64,000 nt of DNA from Edaphovirga cremea (GCF_003332275.1 NZ_QOVA01000001.1:1-64000), one strand, 5' to 3'. Shown: positions 25,792 through 34,690, numbered from the stretch's first letter. Numbers and translations: made by a program. Notes: generated by a model not told the origin, from the letters alone.

Positions 25792-26322
25792 ATGAATGAG
25801 TCGTTATGTATCACCGATGCTAGCGCAGAAGATATGGCAGCGGTGCAGACTATCTATACCCATCATGTGTTACATGGCATTGCGACGTTTGAAGTGGAGC
25901 CGCCGGATCTGGCCGAAATGCTGAAACGGCGGCAGGCCGTCCTCGATAACGGATTGCCTTATTTGGTGGCCCGACTGGACGGGCAGATCGTGGGATATTG
26001 TTATCTGGTTCAGTACCGGCCACGCCATGCCTACCGTTTTACAGTGGAAAGTTCGGTCTATGTGGCGGAGAATTGTCAGGGAAAAGGGATTGGCAATGCG
26101 TTGATGACTGAGGCAATTGTGCGGGCAGAGCGCGGTGGTTGGCGGCAAATGATCGCCAATGTCGGGAACAGTGAAAATTACGGATCGCTGAAGCTGCATG
26201 AAAAATTGGGTTTTCGTACCGTAGGAACCCTGGCCTCGGTAGGCATGAAACATGGACGCTGGATCGATACGGTTTTAATGCAACGTCCCCTCGGTGAGGG
26301 GGACATGACGCTGGCCCAGTAG
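25792..26322 (+). CDS. GNAT acetyltransferase, MnaT/phosphinothricin acetyltransferase-like
   Basis: About 176 residues from the ATG at 25792; the frame opens at 25687. It shows the subfamily pattern TIYTHHVLHGIATFEVEPPD, YRFTVESSVYVAENCQGKGIGNALM (acetyl-CoA loop QGKGIG) and ANVGNSENYGSLKLHEKLGFRTVG. E. coli MnaT (YncA) acetylates L-methionine and toxic analogues, and PAT homologues acetylate phosphinothricin. The likely role is amino-acid-analogue detoxification. It is divergent from the transporter, with about 150 bp between starts. Confidence 0.82.
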   Translation: MNESLCITDASAEDMAAVQTIYTHHVLHGIATFEVEPPDLAEMLKRRQAVLDNGLPYLVARLDGQIVGYCYLVQYRPRHAYRFTVESSVYVAENCQGKGIGNALMTEAIVRAERGGWRQMIANVGNSENYGSLKLHEKLGFRTVGTLASVGMKHGRWIDTVLMQRPLGEGDMTLAQ

Positions 26323-26484
26323 CCGCAGGCTGGGGATTTCAAATGTCATTTCCAGCCTGACAGTCGATTGTTTGCAATGGGGAAAATGCTTTTCACAAGC
26401 TCCATTTCCTCTGCTCCTACTTTTTTCAAAATCTGCACCATACTTTGCGTGCATCCATGCGGACTTTAAGGGGTAATCCGTACT

Positions 26485-27972
26485 ATGAAAAATCCAACCA
26501 TCCTTCAGTTTTTCCACTGGTATTACCCTGAAGGGGGAAAGTTATGGCCTGAGGCGACGGAACGTGCACAACACTTGGCTGATATCGGTGTGACGGCGGT
26601 TTGGTTGCCCCCAGCGTGCAAAGGTGCGTCTGGTGGATATTCGGTGGGTTATGACACTTACGATCTCTTCGATTTGGGGGAATTTGATCAAAAAGGAACC
26701 CGGGCGACGAAATATGGTGATAAAGAAGCGTTATTGCAGGCAGTCAGCACGTTAAGGGAAAAAGGCGTACAGGTGCTGATGGATGTGGTGTTCAACCATA
26801 AAATCGGCGCGGATGAAAAGGAGCGGGTGAGTGTCCGACCTGTGGATCCGGATAATCGTAATAATATCTCCTGCGAAGTGATCGAGGGACTGGCCTATAC
26901 ACGCTTTACCTTCGATGCGCGTGAAGGTAAATACTCAAAATTTATTTGGGATTTCAAATGCTTCAGTGGCGTTGATTATCTTGAAGATCCCGACATGCAT
27001 GGTGTTTTCAAGATCGTCAATGATTACGGGGATGACGGCTGGAACGACGAAGTTGATGATGAACTCGGTAATTTTGACTACCTGATGGGGGCAAATATCG
27101 AGATTCGCAATTTGGCGGTTCAGGAAGAGTTGAAATATTGGGGACGCTGGCTGCTGGAAAACGTGCCCTGTGATGGCTTCCGACTGGATGCGGTGAAGCA
27201 CATCCCGGCATGGTTTTTCAAAGACTGGCTGGAGCATGTCCGGGAGGAGGCGTCGCAGGATCTGCTGGTGATTGCAGAATACTGGTCACCTGACCTGGAG
27301 AAACTACAGCAATATATCGACCGTGTGGAAGGCAAATTGATGCTGTTTGATGTGCCGTTGCACTTCAACTTCCATACTGCGTCAAATCAGGGAGCGGAGT
27401 ACGATCTGACAAAGATCTTCGCCGGAACATTGACCGCTGTCGATCCGTTACATTCTGTGACGATCGTGGCAAACCATGATACTCAACCCTTGCAGGCTCT
27501 TGAAGCACCGGTTGAACACTGGTTCAAACCACTGGCCTACGCGTTGATTTTGCTGCGTGAGCAGGGCGTGCCTTGTGTTTTCTATCCTGACCTGTTCGGT
27601 GCCAGCTATGAAGATGAAGGCGGTGACGGTGGAATGTACCAGATTGATATGCCGATCGTGGCGGGGCTTGAGACGCTGATCAAGGCCAGGGAACATTTTG
27701 CGCACGGTGCGCAAACCGACTATTTCGACGATGCCAACTGCATTGCTTTTGTGCGCGCTGGAATCGAGGGGGCACCCGGTTGCGTGGTTGTTCTTTCCAA
27801 TGGTGCCGAGAATGCAAAAACCGTGGCCTTGGGTGAAGGGTTTGAGCATAAAAAATTCCGCGATTATCTTGGCAACCGTGAAGATATCCCGCAGGCCGAT
27901 GAGCATGGCAATGTGACGTTACCCGTCAAAGAGGGCAGTGTCAGCGTTTGGATTCTGGAGGACGTACTTTAA
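26485..27972 (+). CDS. amyA: Cytoplasmic alpha-amylase AmyA
   Basis: 495 residues, full length for the enterobacterial cytoplasmic GH13 enzyme, with no signal peptide. The GH13 conserved regions are DVVFNH (region I), GFRLDAVKH (region II, nucleophile Asp), VIAEYW (region III, acid/base Glu) and VANHDTQP (region IV). It cleaves internal alpha-1,4 bonds of maltodextrins or glycogen. MalZ at the window end is another cytoplasmic maltodextrin enzyme, but the two genes are 36 kb apart. A strong hairpin terminator follows. Confidence 0.95.
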   Translation: MKNPTILQFFHWYYPEGGKLWPEATERAQHLADIGVTAVWLPPACKGASGGYSVGYDTYDLFDLGEFDQKGTRATKYGDKEALLQAVSTLREKGVQVLMDVVFNHKIGADEKERVSVRPVDPDNRNNISCEVIEGLAYTRFTFDAREGKYSKFIWDFKCFSGVDYLEDPDMHGVFKIVNDYGDDGWNDEVDDELGNFDYLMGANIEIRNLAVQEELKYWGRWLLENVPCDGFRLDAVKHIPAWFFKDWLEHVREEASQDLLVIAEYWSPDLEKLQQYIDRVEGKLMLFDVPLHFNFHTASNQGAEYDLTKIFAGTLTAVDPLHSVTIVANHDTQPLQALEAPVEHWFKPLAYALILLREQGVPCVFYPDLFGASYEDEGGDGGMYQIDMPIVAGLETLIKAREHFAHGAQTDYFDDANCIAFVRAGIEGAPGCVVVLSNGAENAKTVALGEGFEHKKFRDYLGNREDIPQADEHGNVTLPVKEGSVSVWILEDVL

Positions 27973-27979
27973 ACCAGTC

Positions 27980-28003
27980 GGCGGAAAAGGGGTCTTTTCC
28001 GCC
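27980..28003. terminator. Terminator between amyA and the MocR gene
   Basis: GGCGGAAAA (27980-27988) pairs with TTTTCCGCC (27995-28003), a 9-bp stem with a 6-base loop. TGTTGTTTG follows on the plus strand and CGACTGG on the minus strand. It probably serves amyA and may act on both convergent genes. Confidence 0.7.
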
Positions 28004-28024
28004 TGTTGTTTGATGTGGTCTGTT

Positions 28025-29500
28025 TCAGGGCGTCTGGCCTGCGTTTAGGCCGGGCGCAATTTCACTCATTTCGCAGGCTACCTCACCAATTCTTTGTAGC
28101 GCATGGGTATAACGGGCATTGAACGGATAGCAGCACGACAGGCGCAGGGCGTTGCGGTAGCGCTGGCTGTTGGGCGAATAGAGTGTGCCGGGCGTTACGC
28201 AAATATTCTCGGTCAGCATGCGGTGAAACAGTGCAATGGTATCCACTTGCTCGGGAAACTCCACCCAGAAAACAAACCCCCCTGCGGGTACTGTCGCACG
28301 GGTTCCGTTCGGAAAATATTCGGCAATCAATGCCCTGGCCGCATCGACCTGCGCAGCATAGCGACGGCGCAAGCGGCGAATGTGGTGATCGTAGCCCCCG
28401 CTCTCTAAAAATTGTGCCACCGTTTCCGACAACAACCCTGATTCGGACATGGAAGAAACCGCTTTAAGCTTGTGCAGCGCCGAAGTAAAACGTCCGCCGA
28501 TGACCCAGCCAAGACGGAAATCGGGTGCCAGCGTTTTCGAGAAGCTGGAGCAGAAAATCACCCAACCTCCGCGATCAAAGGATTTTACGGCCGGTGAAAG
28601 CGTCTTGCCGAACTGAATCTCGGCATACAGACCGTCTTCAATCAGCGGTACCTGATAGGTATTCACCAGATCGGCCAGGCGCTTTTTCGCCGCCACCGGC
28701 ATACTGAAACCCAACGGATTTTGCACCGTGGGCATTGCAATGATTGCGTTCAGCCGTTTCTCGCTGAGCATCAGTTCCAGCGCGTCGAGCGATAACCCGT
28801 TCTGCGGATCGGTAGGGATTTCCAGGGCTTTCAATCCCAGACTGGCCAGCAGGGGCAGCAGATAAAAATAGGTCGGGGTCTCCAACCCGACGCAGTCACC
28901 GGGCCGTGTCACCACGCGCAACGCCAACTGAATCGCCTCCATACATCCGTGAGTCACCGTGATGTCATCCGCCTGCAACGTCATACCTAAAATCAATGAA
29001 CGGCGGGCAATCTCCCGGCGCAATGTGGGACTCCCCGGTGGCAAAGGATACGTACCAATTAACTGCGGCTGTTGTCGCAACAGTGACGTCATGATTTTCG
29101 ACAGACGTCCTGACGGATAAAAATCAATGGCTTGCGGGCAGGCGAGAGACACATTGGTAAATGCCGGATTGGTTTGGGTGGCAAACACCGTATCAATCAG
29201 GTCGAGCACGGTATCAGAAGGGGCTTTGACCGTTTGCGGAGGCGTAGCGGGAGTGTGTAACGTGGGTAACAGCGTGCGGACGTAGTAACCGGATTGCGGC
29301 CTGACTTCGATCAGTCCGCGATCTTCCAGTCGCTGATAGCTGGACAATACGGTATTGATACTGACCTGATGGGCTTCGGCGCAGCGTCGTAATGAGGGTA
29401 AACGACTACCGGGAGGAAATGTCCCGGCATGGATCGCGCTTGCAAGGCGTTCCGCCAAACGCTGATAACGGTTTTCTCCATTCTGTTCACCAATAGTCAC
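28025..29500 (-). CDS. MocR-type GntR regulator with aminotransferase domain
   Basis: 491 residues starting at a GTG with AGAGG five bases upstream. The N-terminal GntR winged helix is at about residues 12-75 (GTFPPGSRLPSLRRCAEAHQVSINTV). The C-terminal fold-type I aminotransferase-like domain has the PLP lysine in SSFSKTLAPDFRLGW. Such proteins sense pyridoxal phosphate or amino compounds and usually control the divergent neighbour, here a LysE-type exporter. A 32-bp dyad, GGGTACA...TGTACCC, lies between the two genes at 29520-29551. Confidence 0.9.
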   Translation of the reverse strand: MTIGEQNGENRYQRLAERLASAIHAGTFPPGSRLPSLRRCAEAHQVSINTVLSSYQRLEDRGLIEVRPQSGYYVRTLLPTLHTPATPPQTVKAPSDTVLDLIDTVFATQTNPAFTNVSLACPQAIDFYPSGRLSKIMTSLLRQQPQLIGTYPLPPGSPTLRREIARRSLILGMTLQADDITVTHGCMEAIQLALRVVTRPGDCVGLETPTYFYLLPLLASLGLKALEIPTDPQNGLSLDALELMLSEKRLNAIIAMPTVQNPLGFSMPVAAKKRLADLVNTYQVPLIEDGLYAEIQFGKTLSPAVKSFDRGGWVIFCSSFSKTLAPDFRLGWVIGGRFTSALHKLKAVSSMSESGLLSETVAQFLESGGYDHHIRRLRRRYAAQVDAARALIAEYFPNGTRATVPAGGFVFWVEFPEQVDTIALFHRMLTENICVTPGTLYSPNSQRYRNALRLSCCYPFNARYTHALQRIGEVACEMSEIAPGLNAGQTP

Positions 29501-29519
29501 AATGTGCCTCTCAAGCCAT

Positions 29520-29551
29520 GGGTACAGTTAAGAATTTGAGTAATTGTACCC
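29520..29551. promoter_or_regulatory. Dyad operator candidate of the MocR/LysE pair
   Basis: GGGTACA (29520-29526) and TGTACCC (29545-29551) are exact inverted 7-mers in the 136-bp divergent promoter region. A TATACAAT promoter-like element follows at about 29553. The arrangement fits a regulator site that controls both directions. Confidence 0.45.
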
Positions 29552-29636
29552 TATACAATAGTTATTTTCTGTCCCTGTAACCATAAGTCCGCACCGATTA
29601 ACATGCAACAAAGGACTTTCATCAGGACAGATAATC

Positions 29637-30251
29637 ATGCTCGATCCCTCATTTTTCAGTTACGTCACCGTGATGTCGATCACCCCTGGCCCCAATAATT
29701 TGCTATTGGCCGCTTCGGGAGTAAATTACGGTTTCAGGCGCACATTACCCATGGTATTGGGCGTCTCCTTTGGCTGTGCAATTCAGTGCTTATTGGTCTC
29801 ACTTTTGCTCAGTTGGGTATTGAGTTGGGCCAGCGTATTGCGCTTTCCTCTGGCGGTGATGGGTTGCCTGTATTTATTGTGGCTGTCATGGAAAATCAGC
29901 CAGTCGGCCAGTCCAAAGATGCGCGAGGGTTCCAGGCCGATGAGCATACTCGGCGCAGCCCTGTTTCAGGCCGTGAATCCGAAAGCCTGGTTGATGGTGA
30001 TCAACGTTGCGATTCTGTTTTCTGCCAAACAGGGTGGCGGTATTAGTCACATGCTGTTCGTTAGCGTGATGTTTTTCGCGTTGAATTTACCCTGCATTAT
30101 CATTTGGGCACTGATGGGCGATCGCCTGCGTTTTGCCTTGCAGCAAGCGTGGAAACTCCGCCTGTTTAATGGGGTGATGGGAGGATTGATGGCAGCCACG
30201 GCATTGTGGTTGCTGGTGGAAGAGTGGCAGGTTTTTCGTTCTGTCGCGTAG
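29637..30251 (+). CDS. LysE/RhtB-family amino-acid exporter
   Basis: 204 residues with about six membrane helices and the family signature SITPGPNNLLLAASGVNYGFRRTLP near the N-terminus. FQAVNPKAWLMVINVAI is the second conserved segment. It exports amino acids or their derivatives from the cytoplasm. Being divergent from a MocR regulator suggests control by an amino compound or vitamin B6 state. Its substrate is not readable. Confidence 0.88.
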   Translation: MLDPSFFSYVTVMSITPGPNNLLLAASGVNYGFRRTLPMVLGVSFGCAIQCLLVSLLLSWVLSWASVLRFPLAVMGCLYLLWLSWKISQSASPKMREGSRPMSILGAALFQAVNPKAWLMVINVAILFSAKQGGGISHMLFVSVMFFALNLPCIIIWALMGDRLRFALQQAWKLRLFNGVMGGLMAATALWLLVEEWQVFRSVA

Positions 30252-30368
30252 ACTTCTTGTAACGCCGTTGATACCGGCAAGGAGCGCAAGCGGCCCTGAG
30301 TTTGTAACCGCTGGTTGCTTTAACGGGGTAAGCGGTTTTACTGCGGAAAAACGATGATAAAAAACGGA

Positions 30369-30403
30369 CAAAAAAAGCCCCGGCGGGTAGCCAGGGCTTC
30401 TTT
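30369..30403 (-). terminator. Terminator of the cold-shock gene (and possibly lysE-like gene)
   Basis: AAGCCC (30376 region) and GGGCTT arms with a GC-rich loop are followed, on the minus strand, by seven Ts and then TTTTTT farther on. This is a strong intrinsic terminator for the csp transcript. The plus-strand side also has TTCTTT, so it may serve both convergent genes. Confidence 0.75.
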
Positions 30404-30510
30404 ATGTGCAGGACATTGAATAATCTGATTACTTGTCTGCTCCGGCTTAAACCATCATCGCGGTTGCAAGTTTCAACAACTTATTTTTTGTCACACACCA
30501 CTGAATTCAA

Positions 30511-30723
30511 TTACAGCGCAACAACGTTAACCGCTGAAGGGCCTTTCTGGCCAGCTTCGATACTGAATTCTACACGTTGACCTTCGTCAAGCGTTTTGAA
30601 ATCATTGCTCTGGATTGCAGAGAAGTGTACGAACACATCTTTGCTACCGTCAGCAGGAGTAATGAAACCGAAACCTTTACCAGCATCAAACCATTTTACC
30701 AAACCAGTCATTTTAGTAGACAT
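30511..30723 (-). CDS. Cold-shock-family RNA chaperone (CspC/CspE-like)
   Basis: 70 residues from the ATG at 30723, with AAAGGA upstream; the frame opens at 30738. It is one CSD OB-fold with RNP1 KGFGFI and RNP2 VFVHFSAI and ends in PSAVNVVAL. It resembles CspE/CspC; cspE is close to pagP in E. coli, as here. It binds single-stranded nucleic acid and melts RNA structure. The leader is about 185 nt and contains a cold-box-like sequence, which is more typical of cold-inducible cspA-type genes. Confidence 0.92.
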   Translation of the reverse strand: MSTKMTGLVKWFDAGKGFGFITPADGSKDVFVHFSAIQSNDFKTLDEGQRVEFSIEAGQKGPSAVNVVAL

Positions 30724-30886
30724 AATATTTCCTTTCAATTTTTTAGTGCCACCGAGTGGCGATGTAGGGTCTGCTTATCAGTATTTACTTATGGGGAGCA
30801 CTAAAGAGAAGGAAATTCGTCGAGAAGTGATTTTTTATATCGCTTTAACTAAGAACTGCTTTACTTAAATGACTTACATAAATAGG

Positions 30887-30939
30887 TCTGTACTACAAAC
30901 CGATGTAGCTATTAACGCATGCTGGGTTTTTAATAGCAA
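30887..30939 (-). promoter_or_regulatory. Cold-shock gene promoter and cold-box-like element
   Basis: On the minus strand, TTGCTA (30939-30934) and GTTAAT (30916-30911) are separated by 17 bp, a plausible sigma-70 promoter. TGTAGTACAGA (30897-30887), downstream of it, matches 9 of 11 positions of the cspA cold box. It is about 165 nt upstream of the start codon. The remaining leader (30724-30886) has no ORF and is likely structured. Confidence 0.5.
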
Positions 30940-31119
30940 GCCTTATTTCACTTAATGACACAGGGACAAGAAAATCCCGAGCCAAAAACCCGGGCATTGA
31001 GAAGCGCATCTTGTTGCCGCGCACTGCCCACAGACGCCCATCCGCAGAGCATTGCAACGGGCTCGAAAGGCGTGTTTTAACTTTTGTCAGGAAAACACAA
31101 GATAAGTAAATTAAACGGT

Positions 31120-31154
31120 CGTTTAATAATGGTTGATAGCATCTGTCATATGAT
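31120..31154 (+). promoter_or_regulatory. PhoP-box promoter of pagP
   Basis: CGTTTA-ATAAT-GGTTGA (31120-31136) fits the PhoP direct repeat (T/G)GTTTA-n5-(T/G)GTTTA with two deviations. A TATGAT -10 hexamer lies at 31149-31154, exactly 12 bp after the box, the canonical spacing. TTAAAC-ggtc-GTTTAA around 31111-31126 adds an overlapping inverted repeat. The start site would be near 31161, so in-frame starts before that are excluded. Confidence 0.6.
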
Positions 31155-31209
31155 AAGAAGGTTATCCGTAAATGCGATACACATTATGATGTTTCTTGAA
31201 AAATCGACG

Positions 31210-31779
31210 ATGAAGGCCCTGATGACATTATTCCTGGTTATTACTTTGCCGGGTGCTTTTGCTGCGACTGCTGTAAAGGAAAGTGCGTCAGAATCATCGC
31301 CAGGTTTATGGTCGACATTTAAAAATAATGTCGAAAAAACATGGGATAATTCTGATAACAAGGATTTTTATTTACCGGTAATTATGTGGCATAACCGTTG
31401 GACCTACGATGATGACAAAATAGAACAGTATAATGAGCATCCATGGGGGGCCGGTTACGGTCTTTCCCGCTTTGATGATCGGGGTAATTGGCACTCGTTA
31501 TCTATAATGGCGTTTAAGGATTCGCATAATAAGTGGCAACCTCTTGGTGGATACGGCTATGAAAAGATTTGGCGGCCACTACAGGATCAGGATTTCCGCC
31601 TGGGTTTGGGTTTTACCGCTGCAGTAACAGCGCGCAATGATTATGACTATATCCCCATTCCCATTGTCTTGCCTTTGGCGTCAGTGAGTTATGACCAACT
31701 TTCTTTGCAGGCCACCTATATTCCGGGTACCCACAATAACGGTAATGTATTGTTTGCCTGGTTAAGGTGGCAATTCTAA
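31210..31779 (+). CDS. pagP: Lipid A palmitoyltransferase PagP
   Basis: About 189 residues from the ATG at 31210, with a signal peptide [18 protein letters not shown]. The ATGs at 31186/31189 would add a short N-terminal extension. The mature outer-membrane beta-barrel starts with the amphipathic helix [14 protein letters not shown]. It keeps the catalytic His of MWHNRW and the Asp-Ser of FKDSHNKW (His33, Asp76 and Ser77 in E. coli). It transfers palmitate from phospholipid to lipid A, which strengthens the membrane against cationic peptides. A PhoP-type promoter lies just upstream. It neighbours a csp gene, as in E. coli. Confidence 0.93.
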   Translation: MKALMTLFLVITLPGAFAATAVKESASESSPGLWSTFKNNVEKTWDNSDNKDFYLPVIMWHNRWTYDDDKIEQYNEHPWGAGYGLSRFDDRGNWHSLSIMAFKDSHNKWQPLGGYGYEKIWRPLQDQDFRLGLGFTAAVTARNDYDYIPIPIVLPLASVSYDQLSLQATYIPGTHNNGNVLFAWLRWQF

Positions 31780-31951
31780 GCCATATGGGCTATTTCACTC
31801 TCTCGCTGCGGCGAGCGGGATATCGATCCGCGACTCTGTGAGCCACCTCGCTACTTTTCCTGCGATAACTTCTATGCTGAATGATGACATTAATATGAAT
31901 CAGTGCTTTCAACGGCTTACTGATAATAATAGATCTTTTATGGAGCTTTGA

Positions 31952-33265
31952 ATGGAAAAAACAACTAAAGGTCTGGCACTGAGCGTGCTGGCATTATTGG
32001 TACCCCTCTCTTTCAATGCGGTCGCGGCAGGGAATAACAGTCAGGCACCGGACGGTTATCAACTGGAAAAGGTATTAATCATGAGTCGCCACGGGATCCG
32101 TGCTCCGCTGGTTAATTATGGTGATGTTCTGGCTGAATCAACGCCGCATAAGTGGCCGGTGTGGCAAACAGAAGGTGGATTATTGACGCCGAAAGGGGGA
32201 TTGGTTGAGGAAAATGTTGGGCAATATTTCCGCGCCTGGCTGGCTGATACCAAATTATTACCCGCAGGAAGCTGCCCAACCGCACAACAGGTATTTACTT
32301 ACGCCAACAGCTTGCCACGCACCATTGATACCGCGAAACACTTCGTTATTGGCGCTTTTCCCGACTGTAATATCACCATCAACCATCAGGCTGAAATCGG
32401 AAAAATGGATCCCACATTCAACCCGATTATCACTGCTGATGTTACCGACGAATTTAAAGAAAAAGCGTTATCTTCTCTGGCACAGCATGCCGGTGATGGC
32501 GGAATTGATGGGCTGAATCAGCGCCTCAAGCCTAATTATGCCCTGCTGGAAGAGGTCATGGATTATAAAAATTCCAAGCTCTGCAAGCAGGATAAACAGT
32601 GTGATATTTCTGCGCAGCCCTCCAGCGTGACGTTGCTAAAAGGCAAAGAACCGGGAATTTCAGGGCCCTTGCGGGTAGGAACCGGGGCATCAGATGCCTT
32701 TATGCTGCAATATTATGAAGGCTTCCCGCTGAAAGATGTGGCCTGGGGCAAGGTAACCACCACTGAACAGTGGCAGAAGTTGGAAGCGATCAAGAACCAG
32801 TATCATGAAACCCTGTTCGGTTCACCGGCGATAGCCGCCAATGCCGCCGCGCCGTTGATGAATTTTATCGCGGGTGCACTCGATCAACAGCCGGTTGGCG
32901 ATAGCCGCCAGCAAGCCGCACAACAGGCGAAGCTCGCTGTACTGGTCGGGCATGATTCCAATATTGCGTCTTTGCTGTCTGCGCTGAAAACCAAAGACTA
33001 TCAGTTGCCTGAACAGTTTGAGAGAACACCGATCAGCGGTGCGGTGGTATTCCAGCGCTGGCACGATACTGAGAAGAATCGTGATTTGATGAAGATCGAG
33101 TATGTTTACCCAACGACTGAGCAAATCCGTAACAAGAGCGCATTAACGCTGGCAACGCCTCCTCAGCGTGTAACGCTGGAGATTGCCGGATGTGCGGTGG
33201 ATGCCCAGGGTTTCTGTCCTATGGATCAATTCACCAAAGCGTTGAAAGAGGATCAGCAAGGCTAG
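31952..33265 (+). CDS. agp: Periplasmic glucose-1-phosphatase / histidine acid phosphatase
   Basis: 437 residues with a 26-residue signal peptide ending AVAA. The histidine phosphatase motif RHGIRAP (residues 46-52) carries the phosphohistidine, and VGHDSN near residue 331 supplies the catalytic His-Asp. ANSLPRTIDTAKHF and a cysteine-rich C-terminus are typical of Agp. It releases phosphate from glucose-1-phosphate and has phytase-like activity in some homologues. A GGAG site precedes the ATG, and an intrinsic terminator stem follows. Confidence 0.92.
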   Translation: MEKTTKGLALSVLALLVPLSFNAVAAGNNSQAPDGYQLEKVLIMSRHGIRAPLVNYGDVLAESTPHKWPVWQTEGGLLTPKGGLVEENVGQYFRAWLADTKLLPAGSCPTAQQVFTYANSLPRTIDTAKHFVIGAFPDCNITINHQAEIGKMDPTFNPIITADVTDEFKEKALSSLAQHAGDGGIDGLNQRLKPNYALLEEVMDYKNSKLCKQDKQCDISAQPSSVTLLKGKEPGISGPLRVGTGASDAFMLQYYEGFPLKDVAWGKVTTTEQWQKLEAIKNQYHETLFGSPAIAANAAAPLMNFIAGALDQQPVGDSRQQAAQQAKLAVLVGHDSNIASLLSALKTKDYQLPEQFERTPISGAVVFQRWHDTEKNRDLMKIEYVYPTTEQIRNKSALTLATPPQRVTLEIAGCAVDAQGFCPMDQFTKALKEDQQG

Positions 33266-33279
33266 GAGCGGTAAGGCAG

Positions 33280-33312
33280 CGACTGCGCGCGGTATGGGTT
33301 AACGCGCAGTCG
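33280..33312 (+). terminator. Hairpin terminator of agp
   Basis: CGACTGCGCG (33280-33289) and CGCGCAGTCG (33303-33312) form a perfect 10-bp stem, followed by TTCTGTTC. Confidence 0.65.
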
Positions 33313-33409
33313 TTCTGTTCGGATGGCACACGTCTGAATTGTTCAAAATTAAACACAATTGATATTATTTAATTACATTTTAATAACATTAATTGTTGGT
33401 TTTTCGGTC

Positions 33410-33493
33410 TACAATTATCCTCAATAAACCAGAAGAAAGTGCTCTAGCCCATACCAGTTTATTTCAGCCCGCGTAGTGCGGGCTTCTTTTTTT
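33410..33493 (+). ncRNA. Candidate short transcript ending in a strong terminator
   Basis: A GCCCGC-gtagt-GCGGGC hairpin (33467-33483) followed by a T-rich run (33484-33493) is a textbook terminator on the plus strand. No plus-strand gene lies nearby except agp, which already has its own hairpin. A TACAAT -10 at 33410-33415 could start a roughly 70-nt RNA near 33422. The RNA would overlap the 3' end of the small minus-strand gene at 33464-33664 as antisense. The -35 is poor. It may be a small RNA or merely a second agp terminator. Confidence 0.35.
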
Positions 33494-33664
33494 GTCGTCA
33501 GGCGTCGATTTCTCCTGTGCTGAAGAGAACAGTTGCTGCAAGATTTCCAGGCGCTGTTCCGGGTTGGGGAACCAACGGCGCAGGAAGGTTGAACGTGATT
33601 CCGCGTCGCGCGTCGCGCGATAATAGCGGGTAAGGTATGGGGCGAGATAAGTATGAAGATCCAT
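33464..33664 (-). CDS. Small protein of unknown function (66 residues)
   Basis: MDLHTYLAPYLTRYYRATRD opens a basic 66-residue protein. A near-perfect AGGAGG lies eight bases before the ATG, the strongest argument that it is expressed. The N-terminal 40 residues are predicted helical and rich in Arg and Tyr, while the C-terminal 20 residues are polar and probably disordered. No signal peptide or membrane segment is seen, and no family is recognised. Its 3' end coincides with the terminator of the opposing candidate RNA. Confidence 0.6.
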   Translation of the reverse strand: MDLHTYLAPYLTRYYRATRDAESRSTFLRRWFPNPEQRLEILQQLFSSAQEKSTPDDKKRSPHYAG

Positions 33665-33796
33665 CAGATTTTCCTCCTGTTGGCGATGACGTAAGTATCG
33701 ATCGCTAAAACAAGAAGAAATAGTGACAGCTTGTTTTTTATACTTCCGGTTTTATCTGTCCGTTTTTATTCTTACTGCTTTACCTAAAAAAATGGC

Positions 33797-33822
33797 TAAA
33801 AAAGGCGGACCCCAGTCCGCCT
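33797..33822 (-). terminator. Terminator of sseA
   Basis: AGGCGGAC (33803-33810) and GTCCGCCT (33815-33822) form an 8-bp stem with a 4-base loop, followed on the minus strand by six Ts. It is placed 14 bp beyond the sseA stop. Confidence 0.85.
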
Positions 33823-33835
33823 GATAAGATAACCG

Positions 33836-34690
33836 TCAGCCTTTGGCGACCGGCCACTGTTTGTTGACGTCACCCCATTCGGTCCAGGCTCCGTCGTATA
33901 ATCCAACGGTTGGCGCTCCAACGGAGTGCAGCGCAAAGGCCAATGCCGCAGCCGTAACGCCCGAACCACAACTGACGATGATGGGCAGGCGAATATCCAC
34001 CCCGTGTTCGGCGAAGGTTTTCTTCAGACCATCCAGCGGCTTCAGGTGACCATTTTCAGATATTTCGGTGAAGGGCACATTAATGCTGCCGGGGATATGT
34101 CCGCTGTGCAGTCCCGGACGGGGTTCAGCCACTTCGCCTTTGAAACGGCCTGCCGCGCGCGCATCAAGGATTTGCGTGCCGCCATTTTGCACAACGTTCA
34201 TCACGTCTTTTTGCGTTTTAATTGCGCCCGCTGCGAGTTTGGCGCTGAATTTCTCAGGTGCTCGCGTCTTTTCGCCACTTTCTACCGCCAGACCCAACTC
34301 ATGCCAGGCGTTGATCCCTCCGTCCAGAACACGGATCTGAACCTCAGGCAAGCCGACTCTGAGCAGCATCCACCAGGCGCGCGGCGCGCTGAAGAGATCG
34401 CCTTCGTCGTAAAGCACCACGGTATGTTTATTACTGATGCCAAGATTACCCATCGTTTTGCTGAATGAGGCATCCGTTGGCATCATATGCGGCAGCGGGG
34501 TGGAGGTATCGGAAGTGCCATCAATATCGAGATAAACAGCACCCGGAATATGTCCTGCCAGATACTCGGCTTTCATATTGGGTACTGAAGACGTGCCGGG
34601 TTTGGGCATGCGGCAGTCAACGACTATCAGGGAGTTATCCGTAAGGTGGTCGGCAAGCCAGTGAGCTGAAACGATAAAAGGTGATTTCAT
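33836..34690 (-). CDS. sseA: 3-mercaptopyruvate sulfurtransferase
   Basis: 284 residues from the ATG at 34690, with GAGGGA about ten bases upstream; the frame opens at 34708. There are two rhodanese domains: an N-terminal inactive one and a C-terminal one with the active-site loop CGSGVT (Cys241), which is diagnostic of mercaptopyruvate rather than thiosulfate sulfurtransferases. It moves sulfur from 3-mercaptopyruvate to cyanide or thiols in cysteine metabolism. Monocistronic with a clear terminator. Confidence 0.93.
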   Translation of the reverse strand: MKSPFIVSAHWLADHLTDNSLIVVDCRMPKPGTSSVPNMKAEYLAGHIPGAVYLDIDGTSDTSTPLPHMMPTDASFSKTMGNLGISNKHTVVLYDEGDLFSAPRAWWMLLRVGLPEVQIRVLDGGINAWHELGLAVESGEKTRAPEKFSAKLAAGAIKTQKDVMNVVQNGGTQILDARAAGRFKGEVAEPRPGLHSGHIPGSINVPFTEISENGHLKPLDGLKKTFAEHGVDIRLPIIVSCGSGVTAAALAFALHSVGAPTVGLYDGAWTEWGDVNKQWPVAKG

